Position numbers and translations under genes: made by a program. A model generated the notes under the pieces. The model worked only from the letters and a program-made list of their open reading frames with translations, searched no databases and was not told the origin of the DNA. A DNA stretch of 5,173 nt, from positions 1 to 5,173 of the forward strand of contig JAZBOW010000309.1 of NCBI GenBank assembly GCA_036351335.1, in the 5' to 3' direction. This DNA comes from UBA4459 sp036351335 (GTDB lineage: Bacteria > Bacteroidota > Bacteroidia > Bacteroidales > F082). This document shows positions 1 to 5,173 of the stretch, piece after piece (position 1 is the first letter of the stretch; each line of letters starts with the position of its first letter).

Positions 1-31
1 CAAAATTACTTCACTTTCAGGCATATTTTAG

Positions 32-39
32 TAAATTTG
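32..39 (+). promoter_or_regulatory. Candidate Bacteroidota -7 promoter box (TAAATTTG)
   Basis: TAAATTTG is an exact match to the Bacteroidota -7 consensus TAnnTTTG. It ends 25 bases before the hydratase ATG, so transcription would begin near position 46 and leave a leader of about 20 bases. The expected -33 TTTG about 19 bases upstream (near 9-12) is absent. The closest candidate, TTTC at 15-18, is too near. This is therefore a one-box match and may be chance in AT-rich DNA. Confidence 0.4.
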
Positions 40-64
40 GTATCCCTATAAAGAAGACGGTAAT

Positions 65-838
65 ATGGAATATAAAATACTTAAAACAGAAGTGACTGAT
101 GGGATTGCCATCGTCACTATCAGCAGGCCTGAAGCGTTGAATGCCCTCAATACAAGATTTTTTAACGAGATGGATGATTATATATCTAATGCAAAAAATG
201 ACAGCTCGTTGAAAGCCATCATTATAACCGGCGAAGGAAAAGCATTTGTTGCCGGTGCTGATATTGCTGAGATGGTGAACAAATCGCAGCAAGAAGGCAG
301 TGAATTCTCAACACTCGGACAACATACTTTCAGCAGTTTTGGCGAATTAGACATCCCGGTGATTGCAGCCATCAATGGTTTTGCACTCGGTGGCGGACTG
401 GAGTTGGCCATGGGCTGCGATTTCAGGATTGCCAGCACCAAAGCCAAATTCGGACAGCCTGAGGTGAACCTCGGTTTGATTCCCGGTTACGCAGGCACAC
501 AACGCTTGTCACGGCTGGTGGGTTTAGGTGATGCACTATACCTGTTGATGTCGGCAGAAATGATTGGTGCTGAAGATGCCCTCAGAATCGGTCTTGTGCA
601 AAAAGTGGTAGAACCTGAAGCATTAGTGGAAGAAGTAATAAAAATTGCCAAAACCATCACAGCCAAAGGGCCTTCGGCAGTTAAAAAGGTGAAGCAGGTT
701 GTAAGGCAGGGGCTTGAAATGAGTCTAAAACAAGGGGAGGAACTGGAAGCCCGGGAATTTGGCTCCCTATTTGGCGAAGGAAAAGAAGGAAAAGAAGGCA
801 TGAAAGCCTTTTTGGAAAAAAGGAAACCTGAATGGTAA
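65..838 (+). CDS. Enoyl-CoA hydratase (crotonase family)
   Basis: This 257-residue cytoplasmic enzyme is predicted to add water to a trans-2-enoyl-CoA, giving 3-hydroxyacyl-CoA. The length is normal for a stand-alone crotonase. The oxyanion-hole segment AGADI is at residues 63-67, and the second segment, ALGGGLELA, is at 107-115 with Gly110 placed as in the rat enzyme. Both catalytic glutamates are present: Glu113 in GGGLELA and Glu133 in FGQPE, with the same 20-residue spacing as rat Glu144/Glu164. IPGYAGTQRL follows at 139-148, and the C-terminus has the typical KEGMKAFLEKRKP helix. The two glutamates favour a true hydratase over an isomerase, which usually has one. Chain-length preference cannot be read; short-chain (crotonyl-CoA) is plausible. 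The ATG at 65 gives the standard N-terminus, with a purine-rich AAGAAG (51-56) upstream. It probably works with the dehydrogenase and thiolase downstream. Confidence 0.93.
   Translation: MEYKILKTEVTDGIAIVTISRPEALNALNTRFFNEMDDYISNAKNDSSLKAIIITGEGKAFVAGADIAEMVNKSQQEGSEFSTLGQHTFSSFGELDIPVIAAINGFALGGGLELAMGCDFRIASTKAKFGQPEVNLGLIPGYAGTQRLSRLVGLGDALYLLMSAEMIGAEDALRIGLVQKVVEPEALVEEVIKIAKTITAKGPSAVKKVKQVVRQGLEMSLKQGEELEAREFGSLFGEGKEGKEGMKAFLEKRKPEW
776..798 (+). repeat. In-frame 9-bp tandem repeat (GAAGGAAAA x 2.6)
   Basis: Two exact copies of GAAGGAAAA (776-784 and 785-793) are followed by a partial GAAGG (794-798). They lie inside the hydratase gene and encode Glu-Gly-Lys repeated, just before the conserved C-terminal KEGM motif. 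Because the unit is nine bases, gain or loss of a copy would keep the frame. Confidence 0.75.
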
Positions 839-851
839 AACTGTAATATCA

Positions 852-879
852 GATATCCCTTTTAGCTAAATAGGGTATC
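852..879 (+). other. Hairpin between the hydratase and the secreted-protein gene
   Basis: An imperfect inverted repeat pairs GATA (852-855) with TATC (876-879), CCCT (857-860) with AGGG (872-875) and TTT (861-863) with AAA (868-870). The loop is AGCT, and one unpaired T sits on each arm. It lies in the 57-base gap after the hydratase stop. It could act as a weak terminator, a processing site or an RNA stabiliser, but the tail TTAAATTTTA is not a clean U-run, so termination is uncertain. The 3' arm overlaps a GGTATCC element that also occurs upstream of the hydratase. Confidence 0.5.
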
Positions 880-895
880 CTTAAATTTTATACTG

Positions 896-1867
896 ATGAA
901 ACGCTATTTAATTCTTATTTTTTGTGCAACAGTTATTTCTGTTCAGCTTTTTTCGCAGGAATGGGCACCTTCAGGAGCCAAATGGTATTACAGCCATTAT
1001 TATGGCAGCTTTCAGGAGTTAACTTATATTGAATCTACTGGAGAACAGATCATTGATGAAATACCTTGCAGAAAATTAAATACCTGGCTTATCTACACCA
1101 ACTGGACTCCGGATAGTATTTATTACGACACTTCCCTCATGGCAACGGATTACTACTATATGGAAGATGACAAGATTTATCATTACGACACCCTTTTAAA
1201 TGTATTCAATAAATTATACGATTTTTCACTTTTACCTGGCGATAGTGTTATTGTAAGAGATACAGTTTTTACCGGTTGTGATAACCGCTATCCGTATCCA
1301 TATTATTGTGCTTCTTTTAAATACAAAATTGACAGCGTTGATGAAATGACAATCGGTGGATCAGTACATAGAATTCAATATACTTCACGGATGTCCGATG
1401 CTGATTGGTCGTTTAATGGATTCAATGATGAAATTTATCCGGTTATAGAACAAATCGGTTCCTTAAAATTTCTATTGGGAAGTTACATCGGTGGTGCTTT
1501 GGAAGGTGATATTAGCTGGCTCAGATGCTACGAAGATGGCAATACTTATTACAGATCGCCTTTTTGGCCAGATGACAAACCCTGTAATTACCTTTCGCCA
1601 ATTGTATATCCGGGAACAACCGAAAATCATTTGAAAGATTTAATCAGTATTTCACCAATTCCATGTGCTGACTTTATTTCTATCCTCAGGCCCGAAAATA
1701 TGGAGATTGATGACTATAAAATAATAAACAGCAACGGAATGGCTGTTCAATCAGGTAGCCTGGCGAAAAGCAGAAATATAGATGTCAGCCTTATAAATCC
1801 TGGAGTCTATGCAATTATACTGAATATAAATAATACGATAATTACAAAAAAAGTTATAAAAAAATAG
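896..1867 (+). CDS. Secreted protein of unknown function with T9SS type A C-terminal sorting domain
   Basis: This 323-residue protein starts with a Sec signal peptide: basic MKRY, a hydrophobic stretch at residues 5-18, and probable cleavage after Ser20, leaving Gln21 first. The central part (about 22-240) is rich in Tyr, Trp and Asp and has five cysteines (58, 128, 138, 211, 230). It contains YDFSLLPGDSV at 108-118, a motif type I recognise from Bacteroidota exported hypothetical proteins. Residues about 249-323 fit the type IX sorting domain: SISPIPCADFISI near its start, a central IINSNGMAVQSG, then DVSLINPGVYAIIL and a basic KKVIKK end. It should cross the outer membrane through the type IX system and be anchored or released after removal of this domain. 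No catalytic motif is recognisable. The gene is AT-rich (17 G+C in 1201-1260, against 34 in 1921-1980 in the next gene) and sits inside an acyl-CoA operon, which suggests later insertion. Confidence 0.85.
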   Translation: MKRYLILIFCATVISVQLFSQEWAPSGAKWYYSHYYGSFQELTYIESTGEQIIDEIPCRKLNTWLIYTNWTPDSIYYDTSLMATDYYYMEDDKIYHYDTLLNVFNKLYDFSLLPGDSVIVRDTVFTGCDNRYPYPYYCASFKYKIDSVDEMTIGGSVHRIQYTSRMSDADWSFNGFNDEIYPVIEQIGSLKFLLGSYIGGALEGDISWLRCYEDGNTYYRSPFWPDDKPCNYLSPIVYPGTTENHLKDLISISPIPCADFISILRPENMEIDDYKIINSNGMAVQSGSLAKSRNIDVSLINPGVYAIILNINNTIITKKVIKK

Positions 1868-1869
1868 AT

Positions 1870-3213
1870 ATGACCTACGAAGAAAGATTACAAAACGTTT
1901 CGGTGCTGGGAGCTGCCGGCAAGATGGGTAGCGGTATCCTGCTGCTCACCGCTGTCGAGATAGCCGACCTCAGCCTGAAACCCGAAAACAAGGACAAATC
2001 CTTTGTTTTAAATGCCATTGATATTGACCCGGCAGGTTTGTCTGGGCTGATGAAATATTTGCGGGAACAGGTGCGCAAAGTAGCTGAGAAAAAAACAGTA
2101 TGGCTGCGCCATGCGTACGTCGACCGCGATGACCTGGTGGAAAATTACGACATCATCGATGAATACATTTTCGATGTGTTGAACATCGTAAGGCCAGTGA
2201 CAAGTATGGAAGCTGCACATAAATCAACCTTGATTTTTGAAGCAGTAAGTGAAAACAGGGCATTGAAAGTTAAACTGCTTTCAGGCATTGATCAAAACAA
2301 TCCAAACAAAGCCTGGTATTTCACAAACACTTCATCAGTACCAATCAACATGATTGAATCGGAAGCCGGGCTGGATGGCCGCATTCTGGGTTTCCATTTT
2401 TATAACCCGCCGGCTGTACAACGACTGGTTGAGTTGATCACCACGAAAAAGACATCGGAAGAAGCCATCGAATTTGCCCATGAATATGCAAAAAGGCTGA
2501 AAAAAGTAGTTGTTCCTTCAAACGATTTTGCCGGATTTATAGGTAACGGTCACTTTATGCGTGATGCCTTGCATGGCATGATGGAAGCTGAAGCTTTGGC
2601 TGCTGATAAAAACATTCCGCTGTACAAGGCGATCTACATCATTAACAAAATCACGCAGGATTACCTGGTTCGCCCCATGGGTATTTTCCAGCTAATTGAT
2701 TATGTAGGAATTGATGTGGTTCAATTTATATTAAATGTGATGAACCCATTCAACCCAGATGAAAACCTTCAGCATGGTCTGCTGGATAAAATGATGGAGC
2801 AGGGCATAAAAGGTGGCCAGTATTCAAGCGGTGCACAGAAGGATGGTTTCTTAAAATATAAAGGAGGCAAAATAGTGGCCGTTTGGGATACCCATAAGCA
2901 ACATTATGTTGATCTGGAAGAATTTCAGGGGGAATGCGAAGAACTGATGGGAAGTTTGCCAACATCGAAGGTAGCCTGGAAAGACCTGTTGAGGAATAAG
3001 AAAAAAGATCAATTACTATTGCAGTTTTTCAACGACATTAAAGCCAGCGATGAACTTGGAGCCGTGCTTGCTGTTAAATACGGAAAACGGTCCAGGGAAA
3101 TCGGTGAAAAACTGGTAAAAGACCTGGTTGCCCAAAAAATCGATTATGTAAACACGGTGATGCTCACAGGTTTCTATCATGCCTATGGCCCGGTAAATAA
3201 CTTCTTTGACTAA
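1870..3213 (+). CDS. 3-hydroxyacyl-CoA dehydrogenase family protein, divergent long form
   Basis: This 447-residue protein is predicted to oxidise 3-hydroxyacyl-CoA to 3-ketoacyl-CoA with NAD. The N-terminal Rossmann domain has VLGAAGKMGSG at residues 12-22, and acidic residues Asp51/Asp53 end the second strand. Active-site features of the family are visible: TNTSSVP at 152-158, GFHFYNP at 174-180 with catalytic His176, its Glu partner probably Glu188 in RLVELI, and Asn226 in AGFIGN. The helical C-terminal domain carries RPMGIFQLIDYVGIDV at 268-283, matching the usual PMGPFELxDxxGLDV. It differs from the common enzyme of about 285 residues: the glycine motif is GxxGxxG, a longer segment separates it from strand 2, PGFIxNR has become AGFIGNG, and about 115 residues (from about 331) follow the usual end. 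Its ATG lies 2 bases after the previous stop with no Shine-Dalgarno, suggesting coupled translation. The family is secure; activity and substrate are inferred. Confidence 0.85.
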   Translation: MTYEERLQNVSVLGAAGKMGSGILLLTAVEIADLSLKPENKDKSFVLNAIDIDPAGLSGLMKYLREQVRKVAEKKTVWLRHAYVDRDDLVENYDIIDEYIFDVLNIVRPVTSMEAAHKSTLIFEAVSENRALKVKLLSGIDQNNPNKAWYFTNTSSVPINMIESEAGLDGRILGFHFYNPPAVQRLVELITTKKTSEEAIEFAHEYAKRLKKVVVPSNDFAGFIGNGHFMRDALHGMMEAEALAADKNIPLYKAIYIINKITQDYLVRPMGIFQLIDYVGIDVVQFILNVMNPFNPDENLQHGLLDKMMEQGIKGGQYSSGAQKDGFLKYKGGKIVAVWDTHKQHYVDLEEFQGECEELMGSLPTSKVAWKDLLRNKKKDQLLLQFFNDIKASDELGAVLAVKYGKRSREIGEKLVKDLVAQKIDYVNTVMLTGFYHAYGPVNNFFD

Positions 3214-3226
3214 AAAAATTTGAATC

Positions 3227-4471
3227 ATGCAAAAATTAAGACGAAAAGTATATATGACAGCCGGTTACAATACCACTTCGATGGGTACCGGCCGCAGAGA
3301 ATTTCACCCCAAAAAACCCCGTCCCGGACTTGAACATTATATCAGCGAAGCCGGAAAAGGGGTGCTGAATCAAATCGGAGGCCCTGAAAATGTGGACGAG
3401 TCTGTTCTTGGCAATTTTATGGCAGCCCGTTTTAACAAGCAGGCCAACCTACCAGGATTTATCCCGATGATTGATAAAAAACTGGAGTTTAAACCGGCCA
3501 TCAGCGTGGAAGGCGCCTGTGGTTCAGGTGGTCTGGCACTCATGTATGGATTGCGATCCGTATTGGCTGAAACGGCCGATGTGGTGTTGACACTAGGCGT
3601 AGAAGTTCAGAATACCGTAAAAGCCATTTATGGCGCTGATATCCTGGCGGGTGCTGGCTGGTATCAGAAACGGAAACAGGGACATGCCTATTTCTTCCCC
3701 GGACAGTTCAGTGACCGGGCAGGTGCCTATTATGAAAAATATGGATTCGACAGGGCACGTAAAGGGATGGCGCGCTGGTTTGCCAACGCCATGGAAAATG
3801 CCCGGCTGGATCCCACAGCACAGGAATACCACAACACCAACCCTGATCCTTATGCATTGGCACTGAAGATGAAACCCAATGGTGCCGCATTCGTTGATCA
3901 CTTAACCGTTTTGGATTGTTCTAAAGTTTCTGATGGCGCATCGGGTATTGCTATTTGCTCCGAAGAAGGCCTCGCCAAAGCTGGCATTAATAAAAAAGAT
4001 GCCGTTGAAGTGGTGGGATGGGCACAGGTGATCCGCGATATTACCAACGATCCGAAAGATCCAGCCGAACTGGAAGCCATTCCGAAAGCCGCACACCAGG
4101 CGATGGAAAGTGCAGGTGTGACTATTGATCAGATTGGTACCATTGAAACCCATGATTGTTTCTCGATAGCCGGAATACTAGCCGTGGAAGGACTTGGTTT
4201 GGCCAAAAAAGGTGAAGGCGCTGATTGGGTTGATGCCGGAAATACAGCCAGGGATGGTTATATGCCGATGAATACCACCGGCGGCTTGATTGGATGGGGA
4301 CATCCTACGGGAGCTACAGGTGTACACCAGGCGGTGACCATCTGGCAGCAGCTAACCGGAAAAGCCGGGAAAGCCCAAATCAACATCTCTGATGATAGAC
4401 CTTACGGAATGACCATCAATATGGGTGGTGATGACGTAACGGTTGTTGCGATCGTTTACAAGAGAGGATAA
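3227..4471 (+). CDS. SCP2/SCP-x type thiolase (acetyl-CoA acyltransferase)
   Basis: This 414-residue thiolase-fold enzyme is predicted to cleave 3-ketoacyl-CoA with CoA to give acetyl-CoA and a shortened acyl-CoA, or to run in the condensing direction. The nucleophile is Cys98 in VEGACGSGG. HDCF occurs at residues 309-312 (His309, Cys311) and GWGHPTGATG at 356-365 (His359). HDCF marks the SCP2-thiolase group, where the acid/base cysteine comes from this motif rather than from the C-terminal CxG of classical thiolases. Consistently, the C-terminal segment reads NMGGDDVT and has no cysteine. No SCP2 lipid-binding domain is fused. The first ATG is preferred because RRKVYMTAGY forms the usual first strand, which starting at Met10 would break. 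No Shine-Dalgarno is visible. It begins 13 bases after the dehydrogenase stop and ends just before a terminator, so it is the last gene of the operon. Confidence 0.92.
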   Translation: MQKLRRKVYMTAGYNTTSMGTGRREFHPKKPRPGLEHYISEAGKGVLNQIGGPENVDESVLGNFMAARFNKQANLPGFIPMIDKKLEFKPAISVEGACGSGGLALMYGLRSVLAETADVVLTLGVEVQNTVKAIYGADILAGAGWYQKRKQGHAYFFPGQFSDRAGAYYEKYGFDRARKGMARWFANAMENARLDPTAQEYHNTNPDPYALALKMKPNGAAFVDHLTVLDCSKVSDGASGIAICSEEGLAKAGINKKDAVEVVGWAQVIRDITNDPKDPAELEAIPKAAHQAMESAGVTIDQIGTIETHDCFSIAGILAVEGLGLAKKGEGADWVDAGNTARDGYMPMNTTGGLIGWGHPTGATGVHQAVTIWQQLTGKAGKAQINISDDRPYGMTINMGGDDVTVVAIVYKRG

Positions 4472-4493
4472 ATATTACTTTTGAAAGTTACAG

Positions 4494-4520
4494 AGCCACG
4501 CTTTTTGTGTGGCTTTTTTT
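4494..4520 (+). terminator. Intrinsic terminator of the acyl-CoA operon
   Basis: AGCCACGC (4494-4501) pairs with GTGTGGCT (4507-4514) in an 8-bp stem with one G-U pair and a TTTTT loop. It is followed by six T residues (4515-4520). It starts 22 bases after the thiolase stop and is a textbook Rho-independent terminator for the + strand transcript. Confidence 0.9.
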
Positions 4521-4566
4521 ATGCTGTTATTTCAATTAAAACGATAGACAGACAAGGAAGAAAGAT

Positions 4567-4638
4567 TGTCATTTCGAGCAAAGCGAGAAATCTCCTACTA
4601 GTCCCTGCCCGTGCTGCAGGAGGGGGTTCGAAATGACA
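4567..4638. repeat. Intergenic palindromic repeat, REP/MITE-like, TGTCATTTCGA termini
   Basis: TGTCATTTCGA (4567-4577) is an exact 11-bp inverted repeat of TCGAAATGACA (4628-4638). Inside, CTCCT (4592-4596) pairs with AGGAG (4618-4622), and CCTGC (4604-4608) could alternatively pair with GCAGG (4616-4620). The whole 72-base unit can fold into a long interrupted hairpin. The left half resembles a dispersed intergenic repeat I recognise from many Bacteroidota genomes (TGTCATTTCGAGC...GCGAGAAATCTC). It holds no coding capacity. Its copy number in this genome cannot be seen from one window. Confidence 0.75.
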
Positions 4639-4724
4639 GGTACTTTATCTTTAAACATTTATTTTACCATAATTGCAACCCTCAGCAAAGAAGTTTGTCA
4701 TTAATTTGCAGATGTAAGAAATTT

Positions 4725-4731
4725 AAAAAGG
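4725..4731 (+). promoter_or_regulatory. Possible ribosome binding site for the GTG-started sigma factor
   Basis: The purine run AAAAAGG (4725-4731) lies 4 bases before the GTG at 4736. It overlaps the end of the in-frame TAA at 4724-4726, which bounds the reading frame on the 5' side. It is a weak site, but it supports GTG as the start. Confidence 0.35.
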
Positions 4732-4735
4732 CATC

Positions 4736-5173
4736 GTGGATCCTGAAAAAAACAGGCTAATCATAGAAAAAAGCAAGAAGGGGGATATTAAATCCCAGTA
4801 CCTGTTGTATAATCAATATGCAAAAGCTATGTTCAATGTATGCTACAGAATGATGTCGGGGAGGGAAGAAGCCGAAGATATGCTGCAGGAATCATTTACC
4901 GAAGCCTTTAAAAAGTTAAACACTTTCAGGTTCGAATCCACATTTGGTGCCTGGCTGAAACGCATCACAGTGAACAAGTGCATCAACGAGATAAAAAGAA
5001 AAAAAACCAATTTGAATTTTTTTGACGACATGAGCTACTTAAAAGAACATACAGAGGATGATACTTCGCTACCAGAGCTTCATGTTGACATGATAAAACG
5101 GGCGATGGAAGATTTACCCAACGGAAGCCGGATGATTTTTTCACTTTACCTGCTGGAAGGATATGACCACCGG
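4736..5173 (+). CDS. ECF-type RNA polymerase sigma factor (sigma-70 family), 3' truncated by the window
   Basis: The 146 visible codons encode most of an extracytoplasmic-function sigma factor, which directs RNA polymerase to a specific promoter set. Region 2 spans about residues 14-90: KKGDIKSQYLLYNQYAKAMF at the start, EEAEDMLQESF at 44-54 (core-binding DxLQE type), then GAWLKRITVNKCINEIKRKK at 71-90 (promoter -10 recognition). An acidic linker follows. Region 4 begins with IKRAMEDLP and continues through RMIFSLYLLEGYDHR, where the window ends before the helix-turn-helix. GTG at 4736 is chosen because an in-frame stop lies at 4724-4726 and the next ATG (4829) would remove the start of region 2. 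The gene lies beyond a terminator and so belongs to a separate transcript. An anti-sigma gene often follows in such loci but would lie outside the window. Confidence 0.9.
   Translation, partial: MDPEKNRLIIEKSKKGDIKSQYLLYNQYAKAMFNVCYRMMSGREEAEDMLQESFTEAFKKLNTFRFESTFGAWLKRITVNKCINEIKRKKTNLNFFDDMSYLKEHTEDDTSLPELHVDMIKRAMEDLPNGSRMIFSLYLLEGYDHR

Noticed and set aside
178..447. Minus-strand open frame inside the hydratase gene (also 487-801)
   Set aside because: It is antisense to a clearly conserved crotonase. The predicted peptides are Ser/Pro-rich with no domain features, as expected of a shadow frame.
882..889. TAAATTTT as a promoter box for the secreted-protein gene
   Set aside because: The final G of TAnnTTTG is missing, and the predicted transcription start would fall at the ATG itself.
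896..955. Lipoprotein signal based on Cys10 of the secreted protein
   Set aside because: The residues before the Cys are LIF, which do not fit a lipobox, and the Cys lies in the middle of the hydrophobic segment.
3254..3256. Alternative thiolase start at Met10
   Set aside because: It would cut into the first beta strand (RRKVYMTAGY), and it has no better ribosome binding site.
3593..3901. Minus-strand and alternate-frame open frames inside the thiolase gene (also 3630-3866, 3708-3890, 3898-4153)
   Set aside because: They overlap a well-supported thiolase, have no recognisable motif and no independent start signals.
4521..4566. Possible small gene or RNA between the terminator and the palindromic repeat
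   Set aside because: There is no open frame of useful length and no stable pairing visible; it looks like plain AT-rich spacer.
4701..4708. TTAATTTG as a promoter box for the sigma factor
   Set aside because: The second base does not match TAnnTTTG and no TTTG lies at the proper -33 spacing; too weak to list as a feature.
4843..5031. Minus-strand 62-residue open frame
   Set aside because: It is the antisense shadow of sigma region 2, whose conserved residues explain the + strand.

Overview
The window looks like a chromosomal piece of a Bacteroidota (Bacteroidetes) bacterium, probably an uncultured or environmental Bacteroidales-like lineage. The reasons are a secreted protein with a type IX secretion (T9SS) C-terminal sorting domain, a TAnnTTTG-type promoter box, gene starts that mostly lack a Shine-Dalgarno sequence, and a short palindromic repeat of the 'TGTCATTTCGAGC...' type that is familiar from Bacteroidota intergenic DNA. 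No mobile-element gene, CRISPR array, tRNA or rRNA was found.

All five genes lie on the + strand. Positions 1-64 are a short leader with a candidate promoter box. Next come an enoyl-CoA hydratase (65-838), a T9SS-exported protein of unknown function (896-1867), an unusual 447-residue 3-hydroxyacyl-CoA dehydrogenase-like protein (1870-3213) and an SCP2-type thiolase (3227-4471). A clear intrinsic terminator (4494-4520) closes this block. The next 220 bases hold the palindromic repeat (4567-4638) and then a GTG-started ECF sigma factor (4736 to the window end, 3' truncated).

The hydratase, dehydrogenase and thiolase would together catalyse hydration, oxidation and thiolysis of an acyl-CoA, i.e. 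the last three steps of a beta-oxidation spiral, or the same steps in reverse. The acyl-CoA dehydrogenase, electron-transfer flavoprotein and acyl-CoA ligase that a full pathway needs are not in the window. The secreted protein has no obvious metabolic link to these enzymes. It is much more AT-rich than its neighbours and looks like a gene inserted into the operon.

The window is mostly ordinary metabolism. The points most worth a second look are the divergent dehydrogenase (altered nucleotide-binding motif, altered active-site loop, long C-terminal extension), the inserted exported gene, a TAAATnnGGTATCC element repeated ahead of two genes, and the intergenic palindromic repeat.
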